From contig NZ_CP037452.1 of the NCBI RefSeq assembly GCF_007754425.1, positions 1,459,501 through 1,523,500 on the forward strand: a DNA stretch of 64,000 nt, written 5' to 3'. Below are positions 49,777 through 60,000 of this stretch, one piece after another. The position numbers and the translations under genes were made by a program. The stretch comes from Gimesia fumaroli. GTDB lineage: Bacteria; Planctomycetota; Planctomycetia; Planctomycetales; Planctomycetaceae. How positions within the stretch are numbered: position 1 is the stretch's first letter; the number at the start of each line of letters is the position of its first letter. Under the pieces are notes generated by a model, which saw nothing but the letters and a program-made list of their open reading frames with translations, was not told the origin of the DNA and searched no databases.

Positions 49777-49815
49777 ATGAAACAACGACAGCCGAGGCTG
49801 GTTTCGCTGTTTCAT
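49777..49815. repeat. Nested inverted repeat upstream of the PQQ-like gene
   Basis: Outer arms ATGAAACA/TGTTTCAT (8 bp perfect) enclose an inner stem CAGCC-GA-GGCTG. It lies in the 5' leader of the PQQ-like gene in transcript direction, without a T-tract, so a regulatory or mRNA-stability hairpin is more likely than a terminator. Confidence 0.4.
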
Positions 49816-49911
49816 CAAATTAGAGTGTTTTAATCTCCCAGGCAAGCATTATTCCTGATTCTACCTGATTTATTCCGGTGGACAGGGTGGCAGTGAGTCC
49901 GGCTTTGTGTA

Positions 49912-51180
49912 TCAGATCAGCTTTTCAATGGGGGTACCGTCACTGAGAGCCAGCGGGCGACCGATGGGAGAAATCAGCTCTTTCTTATAGTCGATCTTCA
50001 GATTCTGCAGAATCGTAGCGTAAAGATCCTGGATCTGAACTGGTTCGGTCGGTTTCTTTTCTTTACCGGTCGGATCGGTTTCTCCGATGATTACATTTCC
50101 TTTCAAGCCTCCGCCTCCCACAATACAGGAAAAGCCGGTGGGCCAGTGATCGCGGCCCTCAAGCGGATTGATTTTGGGAGTGCGCCCGAATTCGCCGATG
50201 CAGAGTACGATCGTGGAATCGAGCAGGTCTCTGGCTTTTAAATCTTTGAGCAGACTGGAAAAAGCAGGGTCGAGCATCTTTGCCTGGGTCTGATGACCAG
50301 TAAAGTTATTGGCATGGCTGTCCCAGCCGCTCAGGTTAACTTCAATGGAATGCACGCCTTGCTCAACCAGCCTGCGTGCCACCAGACAGCCTCGACCGAA
50401 GGAAGAATCTCCATAAGCCTTGCGAACCGAATCGGGTTCTTTCTCAATTTCAAATGCATGAAGTTGTTCAGAACTCATCATGGTTAAAGCACGGTCGATC
50501 GTTGACTGATGCAACGTTTTTTTTGTTTGAATTGTTCTACCTTTTTGAAATGCTTGAGAGACGATATCTAAGTTCTCCAGCCGCCGATTCTGTCGTGGCG
50601 AACCGACTCCAGCACGCATGTTGCCAATGTTCTTTCCTGGATCCTGTACGCGGAATGCGTCAAGGTATCCGCCAAGGTATCCGCCGCGGGCGGGGTACTG
50701 CGTGTTACCCATCGAAATATGTTGTGGGATTTCAAGACTTTTATTCGGTCTCTCATGAATAATGATCGCACCCAGTGCCGGGTAGACGGTTGTTGGCTCA
50801 GGACGGTAGCCTGTCTTGAGGTATTTGGTTCCACGTTCATGATCTCCTTCTTTGGAAACCATAGAGCGAATGACCGACATTCCCTCGAGTTGTTCTGCCA
50901 GTAGGGGATACATATCGGAAATCTGGAGTCCGGGGACAACGGTTTTAATCGCGTTTCCCGGTCCGCCGATGGCTGTTCCCGGATGTGGGTCCCAGGTTTC
51001 CAATTGGCTGGGGCCTCCTCCCATCCAGAGAACGATGACCGATTTCTGGCGTTCGGGACCTCGTTTTTGTGCTGCTTTCAAATCGAAGCCGGGCAGCATG
51101 AAAGAGAGCGTGCTCCCCACGGCGACTTTGCATAAGTCGCGGCGGCTGAATTTGGACGATAAATATGTGGAATCAAACAT
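49912..51180 (-). CDS. DUF1501 family secreted protein
   Basis: A 422-residue protein with a Tat-like N-terminus (FSRRDLCKVAVGSTLSFMLPG). Typical DUF1501 sequences are present: VIVLWMGGGPSQLETWDPHPG, SVIRSMVSKEGDHERGTKYL, NLSGWDSHANNF and CIGEFGRTPKINPLEGRDHWP. The family is related to the alkaline-phosphatase/sulfatase superfamily and is almost always encoded beside DUF1549/DUF1553 genes in planctomycetes, as here (3-base gap from the upstream gene). Biochemical function is unknown. The length is slightly short of the usual 430-480 residues but all landmarks are present. Confidence 0.92.
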   Translation of the reverse strand: MFDSTYLSSKFSRRDLCKVAVGSTLSFMLPGFDLKAAQKRGPERQKSVIVLWMGGGPSQLETWDPHPGTAIGGPGNAIKTVVPGLQISDMYPLLAEQLEGMSVIRSMVSKEGDHERGTKYLKTGYRPEPTTVYPALGAIIIHERPNKSLEIPQHISMGNTQYPARGGYLGGYLDAFRVQDPGKNIGNMRAGVGSPRQNRRLENLDIVSQAFQKGRTIQTKKTLHQSTIDRALTMMSSEQLHAFEIEKEPDSVRKAYGDSSFGRGCLVARRLVEQGVHSIEVNLSGWDSHANNFTGHQTQAKMLDPAFSSLLKDLKARDLLDSTIVLCIGEFGRTPKINPLEGRDHWPTGFSCIVGGGGLKGNVIIGETDPTGKEKKPTEPVQIQDLYATILQNLKIDYKKELISPIGRPLALSDGTPIEKLI

Positions 51181-51183
51181 GGC

Positions 51184-52821
51184 TTAATGGTTCCAGGAAA
51201 ATTCAGGTGAATTATAAAGAGCCCAAAACAGGTCTTCGGTGATTTTCTCACGTTGTTTCGGGTTCGTAGCAGACTGATATTGTTTCAGGAAGTGGTCACG
51301 TTCCAGGTTAGTGGGTAAGCGGGTCAGACAGACTAAGAAGCAGGTTTCCACCCGTTTTTTGTCTGAGATATCCAGCTGTGAAACACGCCCGACCGAATTT
51401 AACATTGAAGCAGAGCCGTTGTCTCTGGCGAATTCGCCATTCATTCTGAGTAGAGCCTGGGGAATCGTGCCAGGAAAATCATTGAGTTCGTCACTACCCA
51501 GATCACCGTACTCTCGAACAAAATCAAGCTCAGAGAAAAAGCGGCGTCCTCGCATGAAGAGATTCGAATTCTGATCGATCGTTTTTAACGACGAAGCCTG
51601 CAGCATGGAGCCAATGATCTGTTCGGGACGCAAGCGGACCAGTGGGAACAGCGCCCAGGCATCTGTGGCGCGCTCAATCTGTTCGTTGTCATCGGTTTGC
51701 GATGTGGATGACAGGCGAAATGGCTTTGATGCGACAATGGTTTGGATCATGCGTTTGATGTCATATCCGTTTTCGCGAAAGTCCTGTCCGAGAATGTCGA
51801 GTACATCTGGATCCGATTCAGACAAATCGGTCGGAGCAGGCAGATCGTCCACAGGATCGAAATAGGGAACACCAAAGACTAAGCCCCAGAACCGGTTGGC
51901 GGCTGCTCGTTCAAATCTGCGGTTCTGAGGGTGCGTCACCCACGTCGCCAGTTTCTCCCGCAGAGTCCCTTCTTCAGGCAGGCACTCATTCAGAAAAGGG
52001 ACCTGCGGAGAAACAGTACGTTTTTTTAGAGTCTCTCGGTCTTCCACTTCGTATTTCAATTCCTCATTTTGTCGCACTCCGAGAACTTGAATTTCGACCT
52101 GCCCATAAAAGGCAGTCAATCCTTCAAAGTCACTCTGTTTCCAATGGTCAAAGGGATGGTCATGGCATTGGGCACAATCGATACGCTGCCCCAGAAAGGC
52201 GCGCACTGTGCTGCCGGTTAACTTGTTTCGATCAAGATTTCCATCAGCTGACGCTGAGGTAATAAAATTCGTTTCAGGATCACCGGTCCAGAGGCCTTCG
52301 GCTGAGATCAACGTGCGGACCAGTTCATCATACGGTGTATTGGCCTGAATTTGTTCGCTGAGCCAGGCTTTGAATCGATCGCGCCGGAAGATAATAAACT
52401 GACCTTGTTCCACGCCAACATAAGCTCGTGTGAATCGTTCGGAAAAATAGTCGGCAAATCGACGGTCTTCCAGGAGTTTTTGGGTCCAGCGTTGAATTCG
52501 ATCTGCGCCCTGCATCGCTTCAAATTCACGGAGTTCCTCAAGTGAAGGAATCGTGCCATGCAAGGCCAGCGAGAGTCGGCGGAGCAGCAGGTAGTCATCT
52601 GAAATATCAGCAGGTGTAGTTTGTTGCTTGGCCCACTGCTTTTCAAAAAATTGATCAACTTGTTCGACAGTACTGGTCATGGAATTGTCTACTGTCAGAG
52701 CAGGTGCTTTGGGTGAGATGGCGACAGGACTGCTGGAAGCCCAGGCGACGAGCGAAACCACCAGACCCACAACACAGAATGGGATGCAGGCGATTTTCCA
52801 GTTGTGGGAACTTGGCTTCAT
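51184..52821 (-). CDS. DUF1549/DUF1553 secreted protein, short form
   Basis: 545 residues from ATG 52821; a GTG at 52878 would add 19 residues before the signal segment (HNWKIACIPFCVVGLVVSLVAW). DUF1549 (DYLLLRRLSLALHGTIPSLEE..., RFADYFSERFTRAYVGVE) contains a CAQCH heme-c-like motif followed by DHPFDHWKQ. DUF1553 follows (NRRFERAAANRFWGLVFG, LVRLRPEQIIGSMLQASSL). It lacks the N-terminal planctomycete cytochrome domain seen in the longer relatives. It is probably exported and forms an operon with DUF1501. The function of this pair is not established. Confidence 0.9.
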   Translation of the reverse strand: MKPSSHNWKIACIPFCVVGLVVSLVAWASSSPVAISPKAPALTVDNSMTSTVEQVDQFFEKQWAKQQTTPADISDDYLLLRRLSLALHGTIPSLEELREFEAMQGADRIQRWTQKLLEDRRFADYFSERFTRAYVGVEQGQFIIFRRDRFKAWLSEQIQANTPYDELVRTLISAEGLWTGDPETNFITSASADGNLDRNKLTGSTVRAFLGQRIDCAQCHDHPFDHWKQSDFEGLTAFYGQVEIQVLGVRQNEELKYEVEDRETLKKRTVSPQVPFLNECLPEEGTLREKLATWVTHPQNRRFERAAANRFWGLVFGVPYFDPVDDLPAPTDLSESDPDVLDILGQDFRENGYDIKRMIQTIVASKPFRLSSTSQTDDNEQIERATDAWALFPLVRLRPEQIIGSMLQASSLKTIDQNSNLFMRGRRFFSELDFVREYGDLGSDELNDFPGTIPQALLRMNGEFARDNGSASMLNSVGRVSQLDISDKKRVETCFLVCLTRLPTNLERDHFLKQYQSATNPKQREKITEDLFWALYNSPEFSWNH

Positions 52822-53057
52822 GAAATCATCTCTGAATAAATGTGAAGGCACCAAAGAGCGTGAACCGTTTTTTTTCACGCGTTCTGTTAATCATACCAGA
52901 TTGGTAAATCGAAAGTTTCAGTGATTTCTTGAAACTTGGTGCTTTTTTCCGAGTATCACTTACCAGGGAGATCGGGAGTAAGATGTCTTTGCTGCTCGAT
53001 ACACCAAAAAAATCTGGTATAATTTGGACTTACCTATTTGCAGGTAGTACTTTGAAA
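52822..53057. promoter_or_regulatory. Divergent control region with two palindromes and an extended -10
   Basis: Between DUF1549/1553 (-) and the membrane protein (+) lie TACCA-GAT-TGGTA (52894-52906) and AAGTTTCA/TGAAACTT (52913-52937, 9-base spacer), both perfect. A perfect plus-strand extended -10 (TGGTATAAT, 53015-53023) follows. The palindromes could be operator sites for either gene. Confidence 0.45.
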
Positions 53058-54413
53058 ATGCATGCTGATTCAGGGGACGCAGTTCATTTGCGATCAAAGC
53101 CCCGAGTTTCTGGGAGCCAGTTGGAGCACCTTGTGACCGATCACGCCACACAAGAGAACGATTCTGAGGGGGCACAAGGGGCCAGCTTTGTGACGGCCTG
53201 TGAACTGAGCGACTTCCTCCCCGATGGCTCTGAAACAGAATCAGCGAAGACAGAGATCGATCAGTTTTATCCTGATGAAGTGGTGGGAAACATTCCCCCT
53301 TTTCCTCATCTGTTTCGACATCCGATCAAAGCGGCATTCTGGCTGATGCGTATGGCGTTTGGTATCGCCTGTCTGGTTCTTTTTCTGGCAGTGATTGCTG
53401 CCATTCCGATTGTCAACTTTATCGCATTGGGTTATCTGCTCGATGTCGAAGGCCGGGTGGCACGAACAGGAAAAATCCGTCTGGCGTTTCCACTTTTGGA
53501 TATCGCGCCCCGGCTGGGAACGATCGTAATTGGAATCGGCCTCTGGTTGATTCCCTTGTTACTTCTGGCAGGTGCTGCCGCCGATGCGCGACTGGTTGAT
53601 CCTGGGGGGCAGAGTGATCAGACCTTACATTTTCTGAACCGTGTTACCTCGATTGTGATTGCCATCCATCTCTGTCTGGCATTAGCTCGAGGAGGCTCGT
53701 TTTCCTGTTTCATTCGACCGCTCAAGAATCTTCTTTGGTTTCTCAAACAGCTTCGTGCCGGTGATTACTTTGAGCAGGCTGCTTTGAATGTAAGTGACTT
53801 TGTGGCGTCACTCAAACTGGGGCAGAATTTTTCACTGGGACTGCGTGGCTTTCTGGGGGCGTTTTTATGGCTGGTTATTCCGTCCTTAATGTTTTCTGCT
53901 GCCAGTGCTCCAGAAGGAGGGCAGGGAGCACCTGTTTTAATTACCTTGCTGGGAGGGCTCAGTCTGGTAATTGTGCTGGGATGGCTGCCTTTATTACAGG
54001 CTCATTTTGCTGCAGAGAATCGTTTTCGTGCGATGTTTGAACTGGGAACCGTTCGTCGTAAATTCAAACGGGCTCCGTTAGCGTGGATGATGGCGTTGAT
54101 TGTGGTTTATGTTTTGTCTCTGCCTTTGTACCTGTTTAAAGTGGCGGCACTACCTCGGGATGCAGTATGGGGTATTACTCTCATTTTTGTGGCGACGATC
54201 TATCCGACGAAACTCTTGTTGGGCTGGGTTTATTTCCGTGCCTCTTCGCGGACAAAAAACGCCTGGTTTGGATGGCGCTGGTTAGGCCGGACGATCGTGT
54301 TGCCGCTGTTGGCTGTCTATGTCTTTCTCTTGTTCTTTACCCAGTTCATAGGGATCCATGGAAGCGGCGTGCTTTTAGAACACCACGTGTTCTTGTTACC
54401 GATACCCTACTGA
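53058..54413 (+). CDS. Polytopic membrane protein, unknown function
   Basis: 451 residues from ATG 53058. The start is chosen because the perfect extended -10 at 53015-53023 would begin transcription near 53030, after the upstream candidates (ATG 52983, TTG 52929), and AGGTAG lies 10 bases before it. The N-terminal ~85 residues are polar and acidic. About six or seven hydrophobic segments follow, with loops such as GYLLDVEGRVARTGKIRLAFP and DYFEQAALNVSDFVASLKLG. Similar proteins are common in planctomycetes without a known role. No catalytic or transporter motif was recognised. It is a single gene, 401 bases upstream of the EF-G-like gene. Confidence 0.75.
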   Translation: MHADSGDAVHLRSKPRVSGSQLEHLVTDHATQENDSEGAQGASFVTACELSDFLPDGSETESAKTEIDQFYPDEVVGNIPPFPHLFRHPIKAAFWLMRMAFGIACLVLFLAVIAAIPIVNFIALGYLLDVEGRVARTGKIRLAFPLLDIAPRLGTIVIGIGLWLIPLLLLAGAAADARLVDPGGQSDQTLHFLNRVTSIVIAIHLCLALARGGSFSCFIRPLKNLLWFLKQLRAGDYFEQAALNVSDFVASLKLGQNFSLGLRGFLGAFLWLVIPSLMFSAASAPEGGQGAPVLITLLGGLSLVIVLGWLPLLQAHFAAENRFRAMFELGTVRRKFKRAPLAWMMALIVVYVLSLPLYLFKVAALPRDAVWGITLIFVATIYPTKLLLGWVYFRASSRTKNAWFGWRWLGRTIVLPLLAVYVFLLFFTQFIGIHGSGVLLEHHVFLLPIPY

Positions 54414-54814
54414 AAATTTCCTGTCTGAAGTGGTAAGCCTCGCTGCCTGAATGCTTTGCGAAAATTCTCTCCCTAGATTGACCGCTCGCTGTCAACTGTC
54501 CGATTTAACGCAGCGCTTTGTATTCCAGAGTGCAACCCGATTTTTCAGAAAATCCTTTCGCCTTTTAAAAATCAAAAAGTTATGATTTTGAGAGAGGAAA
54601 AATTGGATAGAATTAAAGTAAAGAGACCACCCAATTCGTAAGCAATCGCAGAATTGATCCGGGTTTCATCCGGAAATCCGGTTTAAGGATATGCGGGGAA
54701 AAGTTCTTATTTTCCCGGCACACACGTTCGCATCATTTCCTGGCTAAGCGTGTTGCCTTTAACGGAACGGAGGACAATTGCGCCTGGCCATTCTTTTGAA
54801 AGGCAGGACGAGCG
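54414..54814 (+). other. Leader region of the EF-G-like gene with inverted repeats
   Basis: This 401-base region holds CAATTC/GAATTG (54632-54656), three ATCCGG units (54657, 54668, 54676) and a hairpin GGGAAAA/TTTTCCC (54696-54716). It looks like a structured 5' leader, but no known riboswitch family is recognised. No clear sigma-70 promoter pair was found, and no small ORF with a good start. Confidence 0.35.
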
Positions 54815-56926
54815 ATGAACGAATACAAGGTAGATGACGTTAGGAATGTGGCATTGGTCGGCCACGGGGCTGTTGGCAAAACAACTGTAGCCGATCTTTT
54901 ACTTTTTCAATCTGGTGCCTCTCCCCGACTGGGGTCTGTCGATGAAGGCACAAGCTTACTTGATACCGATGAAGAAGAAATTGATCATCGAATTTCGATC
55001 GCATCGACTCTGGTGCACTTCGATTATGGTGGCCACCATATCAATCTGATTGACACACCTGGTTACCCCGATTTCATCGGGCAGGTTTCCGGCGCCTTAC
55101 GTGCCGTCGAAACTGCGTTGGTATTGTTAAATGCCGGGCATGGCGTGGAAATCAACGCATTACGCGTTTCCAAAATGGCACAGGAAGCCGGCATTGCCCG
55201 AATGATTGTATTGAATAAATGTGATGCAGAAAATATCGACTACGACTCCCTGTTGAATTCCGTTCGCGAAACATTCGGTTCCCACTGCATACCAATTAAC
55301 CTGCCGGTTGGATTGGGAGCCGATTTTAAAGCCGTGCATGACCTTGTGAAAAATGCACAGGCTTCCGAAGCGGGAGTTTTAGGAGATCCAGAAGGTACAC
55401 GCCAGGAATTGATTGAAGCCATTGTCGAATCGAATGAAGCGTTATTGGAACGGTTCTTTGAGGGAGAAGAGCTCAGTGCTCAGGAATTGAGGGCTAATAT
55501 TCCTAAAGCCATGGCAGCGGGAACGTTGATTCCCGTCTTATTCATGAGCGCCAAAACCGGAGTTGGCGTTGCCGAGTTTATGGAAGCTATGTCGAACTAC
55601 ACGTTATGTCCGCAAGATATCAAACGTATGGAACAGACGAAAGACGGGCGTTCTGTGATGCTAGATCCTTCTCCCGACCAGCCGTTTGTCGCACAAGTCA
55701 TTAAAACCCGCATCGATCCTTTCATTTCAAAGATGAATTATTTGAGGGTCTTTTCTGGTAAAATATCCAAGGATTCCTCGGTCGTGAATGTGCGTACCGG
55801 AAAACCGGTCCGATTGAATCAACTATTGGATGTGCAGGGCGGCAAACAGGAACCTGTAGATGAAGTGGCTGTGGGGGATATCTTCGCCGTTGCGAAAGTG
55901 GATGATCTCAAGCTGGGTGATACAATAGCCGCCGATGTGAACGGCGATGGGCTTTCGCTGCCGGAAATCAAGTTTCCACATCCAGTCGTCGGGCTGGCGG
56001 TAGAGCCGAAAAGTCAGAATGACCAGCAGAAAATATCTGGCGCGCTTCACAAAATCGAAGAAGAGGATCAGACGTTCCATGTGATTCATGATGAAGAGAC
56101 GCATGAGATGGTCATGCAGGGGATGAGTGAGTTGCATTTAAAGATTGTACAGGAACGACTGCTACATCGTGACAAAGTAGAAGTCGTAACGCACCAACCC
56201 AAGGTACCTTATCGTGAAACCATTATGGGAACCGTAGAAGGTAGTTATCGTCACAAAAAACAGTCGGGGGGGGCAGGGCAATTCGCCGAGGTTCATCTCA
56301 GACTTTCCCCTATGCCACATGACTTGAATCCGGAAGAGTATTTCACAAAAGCAAACTTTGATCATCTGAGGTCATATCATTACGATCCCGAACTCAATTT
56401 TGCGTTTGTGGACAGAATTTCCGGTGGCTCGATTCCGAATCAATTTATCCCGGCTGTGGAAAAAGGAATTCGCGAGCGGATGAAGCAGGGAGTGGTTACA
56501 GGCTGTCAGGTACAGGATCTCATTTGCGAAGTTTACTTTGGGAAAGATCATCCCGTGGATAGCAATGAGACGGCATTCAAAATCGCTGCCAGCAAGTGTT
56601 TCGCCGAACTGTTTCAGAAAGCGCGACCTGCCTTACTGGAACCGATTGTCAAAATTGAAATTCTGATTCCTGAAGACTGTGTTGGCGATATCAGCAGTGA
56701 TCTCTCCAGTCGTCGAGGACGCATGGAAGGGTTGCAGGTCTCTCCCGGCGGCTATGAAATAATCCAGGCGAGGGTTCCGCTGGCAGAAATCATGACGTAC
56801 GCCCGCACGCTTTCCAGTCTAACGGGGGGGCGGGGAACCTATGACATTGAACTGAGCCACTATGAAATGATTCCGCCGAACGAACAGGCAAAAATCATTG
56901 AGATACTCACCAAAGTGAATGAATAG
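54815..56926 (+). CDS. EF-G-like translational GTPase (EF-G2 type paralog)
   Basis: A 703-residue protein with the complete EF-G domain order. The G domain has P-loop GHGAVGKT (16-23), DTPGYPDF (80-87) and NKCD. Domain II, domain III (IEEEDQTFHVIHDEETHEMVMQGMSELHL), domain IV (KQSGGAGQFAEVHL) and domain V (LSSRRGRMEGL) follow. Canonical EF-G has DTPGH with a catalytic His; here it is Tyr84, and the switch-I RGITI is HRISI. These features fit the EF-G-like paralog group rather than the main elongation factor. AGGA six bases before the ATG supports the start. No ribosomal protein or tuf genes lie nearby, also against the housekeeping fusA. Confidence 0.87.
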   Translation: MNEYKVDDVRNVALVGHGAVGKTTVADLLLFQSGASPRLGSVDEGTSLLDTDEEEIDHRISIASTLVHFDYGGHHINLIDTPGYPDFIGQVSGALRAVETALVLLNAGHGVEINALRVSKMAQEAGIARMIVLNKCDAENIDYDSLLNSVRETFGSHCIPINLPVGLGADFKAVHDLVKNAQASEAGVLGDPEGTRQELIEAIVESNEALLERFFEGEELSAQELRANIPKAMAAGTLIPVLFMSAKTGVGVAEFMEAMSNYTLCPQDIKRMEQTKDGRSVMLDPSPDQPFVAQVIKTRIDPFISKMNYLRVFSGKISKDSSVVNVRTGKPVRLNQLLDVQGGKQEPVDEVAVGDIFAVAKVDDLKLGDTIAADVNGDGLSLPEIKFPHPVVGLAVEPKSQNDQQKISGALHKIEEEDQTFHVIHDEETHEMVMQGMSELHLKIVQERLLHRDKVEVVTHQPKVPYRETIMGTVEGSYRHKKQSGGAGQFAEVHLRLSPMPHDLNPEEYFTKANFDHLRSYHYDPELNFAFVDRISGGSIPNQFIPAVEKGIRERMKQGVVTGCQVQDLICEVYFGKDHPVDSNETAFKIAASKCFAELFQKARPALLEPIVKIEILIPEDCVGDISSDLSSRRGRMEGLQVSPGGYEIIQARVPLAEIMTYARTLSSLTGGRGTYDIELSHYEMIPPNEQAKIIEILTKVNE

Positions 56927-56946
56927 TTTGTGACAGCAATTGAAAA

Positions 56947-56987
56947 GTTCAGCCTGCAGAGGAAATGGTTTCTTCTGCAGGCTGAAC
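56947..56987 (-). terminator. Strong hairpin terminator between convergent genes
   Basis: A 14-bp perfect stem (GTTCAGCCTGCAGA and its complement) with further pairing inside (GGAAA/TTTCT). On the minus strand it is followed by TTTTC, so it best fits termination of the 1330-residue gene, which ends at 57010. It may also stop the EF-G-like transcript, since convergent genes often share such a hairpin. Confidence 0.75.
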
Positions 56988-57009
56988 TGGCGTGTGCAAG
57001 TTTCCCGTC

Positions 57010-60000
57010 TTATTTCTTTTTTTTACGACTGCGGGTGAGTGGCTGATTCCACTGTTTCAACTGTTTTTTAATATCATCCAGAGACATGGGAACCGGCGAG
57101 AGTTTGATTTGTGTTTCAATATCGTATTGCTCACTGGTCACTTTTTCGTCTAGACGATCGATTTCGTCTTCCAGGTTTCGCATCCAGTCTGGCACATCGA
57201 TTCCGGAACCAATGGTTGAAGCCAGGTATCGTTCGATTTCTTCCTGCAGAATTGAAAACGCAGCCGACTCTTCATTTCCGTTTTGTGCGTCTTTCATCGC
57301 GCGTGGCACCAGTGCCATCATTCGATTCACTGCCAGCGGCTTCACAAAACGCTCATTCAGATGATCGGAAATCAACGGCAGGTTGATTTTGTATTTTGAT
57401 TCCGTCTGTTTCAGTTTCTTGAGATGTTTTTTTGCCATCTCTTCCGAAGTCGCTTCAAAGACAGCTTCCCAGATCAGCGCTGATTCATTGCGATCCTGTT
57501 GTGCGAGGACTTTGTGGGCGATCAACAGAGGCACCATTTTCCAGTCATCGCGTTCATAAGCCGCTTCGATTCTCAGAAAATCGAGCAGGCAGTAAAACAT
57601 TTCGCCATAGTCAGACTGAGTGGTGGTACTGTTGTATTCCACGAAACGGTCAAATTTATCAATCACAGATTCAAAAATGACCTTGAGATTGGTTACCGCC
57701 TCTTCAACGTCGAGTTTACCTTCCTCCAGATCGGTCAGCAAAGCCATCGGCTGGGCCGGGTTTTGATACTCTGCCAAATAATCCAGATATTGTTCGATGC
57801 CGTTATGCAGAATAGTCCGCAGGTTGCCTAGCGTCAGGTATTGGGCGTGAAACAGATCGGCTCCATAAAGCTCGATGAATTGTTTCACTTCCTGCCAGAC
57901 AAATTCCTGGTTCAAGGCTTCGGCAGTGGAAAGACGCATCGTGCGACTGTGCTTGAGCCATTGTTCTCGGTATTTCTCGACCAACTGCTCAGCAATGTCA
58001 ATTAGCTGTTCATCGTCCAGTTGTTCGGTTTCCCATGAATGCGAAGACCGGATAATGGCCGAAAGCGAACTTCTGAGTGCAGTCCTGAATAACCGATCAA
58101 ATTCACTGACAGCGATTCCTTCCGGACGCGAATTGCGTTCCATACGGTAGGCAGTTTTAAGCAACTGCCAGGTCTCACGCAATAATCCCAAGTTAGGAAG
58201 TTGTGAGAGCAGGAAACGGAGAATCATTTGAAGCGACCGGACTTTTAAAACCACATTCGGTTTGCCTCCCTGGTCAATCGGAGTATATAGCAGCGGAGTT
58301 TCCACGATATTGCTTAAGAACGTGGGGAATTCTTTTTTGATCAGCTCGACATCCCGTGTCAGGACTCCCCGATAAATGGGAACCAGCAGACTTTCATTTT
58401 CTGAGAGTTCAGATTCCGTTTCTGACTGTGGCATTGTCGAGAGCAACATCAAGCGAGCCGAGCGACAATTGACCGTGGTGATAATGATGGCGTGCATCAA
58501 ATAGTATTTTGTCTGGAGCTGCAGATCATATTCGATGTTCGAGTCGTGGTCGCCACTTGGCTTGGGGATTCGGTAATTCCAGATGGAATTCAGCAAAACA
58601 ACCAGTTCCTGCTGTAAATGTTCGGTGTGTTCAATCCAGCCGGCAATGGACTCTCTGGTTTCCTCATTCAAGACAGCGGGTTTGTCGGAATTCTCGGAAG
58701 AGACAATTTCTGTTTCACAGAAAAAGGCTGCCGACAATTGCCAGAGTTGTGAGAGTGTATTTAAAAACTTGAGGCGTGGTTCCAGCTGACGATTGATCGA
58801 TTCGATTTCCGTATTGCTAGGAGAAAATCCGGAGTCCATCATCTCGCCTTGAATGCCATCGTCGGTGCTGTCGCGAAATGTGACATTTTCATAAGCGGCA
58901 CCAAACAGAGAATCTTCTTCGTCTGGTTCTTCTGGATCAATTTCAAACGGATCTTCGATTTCTTTTTCAGGAACAGGTAACACGGCGTCAAAGTTGGGTA
59001 CAGACCAGTAGTCGGCAGCATTGGCTTCCAGGTAGTCGAACATCTTACGAATCGAATGGCTGTTGGTCGGAATCGCTTCAGGATCGATGTTGGACGTTAA
59101 CTGTCGGATCCATTGCAAGAGCACGGCGTGTATCGAATAGGGCCCCGATTCAAGTCCTGTCTGATCGACCTGGCTAAGCCACTGCATGATCAGCCCGATG
59201 GCGGCTACGTGATCATGTTTTTGCAGGAGGGCATCGACGGTCAATGCATAGGCTTTGGCAGATTCAAAACGATCAACGTGTTGTCGCCAGAATGAAATAT
59301 CTCCGACGGCTTCCCCTCCGTTCTTCCATTCGGTCAGAATTTGAGAAACGTGTGCGGCTGACTCGAAGGAATCTTGTCCGTTAACGTGTGGTAGATCTTC
59401 TACGGTTGTTGTCGCGTAGCGGTCCCATTTTTCGGCCAGCTTTTGAAATCGGTCAGAGATTTCCAGTTTTAGTTGATTGTTCCCCTGCGCAGCGGCTTCA
59501 CTCAGCGTTGCCGAATAGGCAGAGAAGGTTTCTTCCATTAGATCGAGCAGAACTTCGCTGCGTTGATCGGGAATGCTGTCTTCGCGGGAAATGAACAGTG
59601 GGAACAGTCCCTGAAATCCCAGAATATTCCAAGGATCAATCAAGGCACCGCATTCAATGCCTCGGGTCAGATGGTCCTCAATTTCTGGTATCAGTTTCCA
59701 GGCCTGATCCAGCTCGTACCGTTCCAGATGCAGGTGGACCATCGTGATCCTCCATTGAATTTCACATTCAAATCGCACCGAAGTACAAGGAATGACGGCC
59801 GCTTCACAGCGTGCTGCTGTGGAGAAACCCATCCGCGCATAAATGCGGGAGAGCTGACGGTGCTGAACCTGTTGTGCGCCATAGCGGGCCAGATGTAAAT
59901 TCAGATAATGGCGGATGTGACCAAATGGTTGTTGGGACTGTTTGGCTTCCTTCAGCAGGCGTTCAGCACGTTTGCCCGAAGCGGAAGCCAGCAAGCGATT

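Noticed and set aside
54815..56926. Call as the housekeeping elongation factor fusA
   Set aside because: The P-loop, switch I and DTPGY motifs differ from canonical EF-G, and no ribosomal-protein or tuf genes lie nearby. It is called as a paralog instead.
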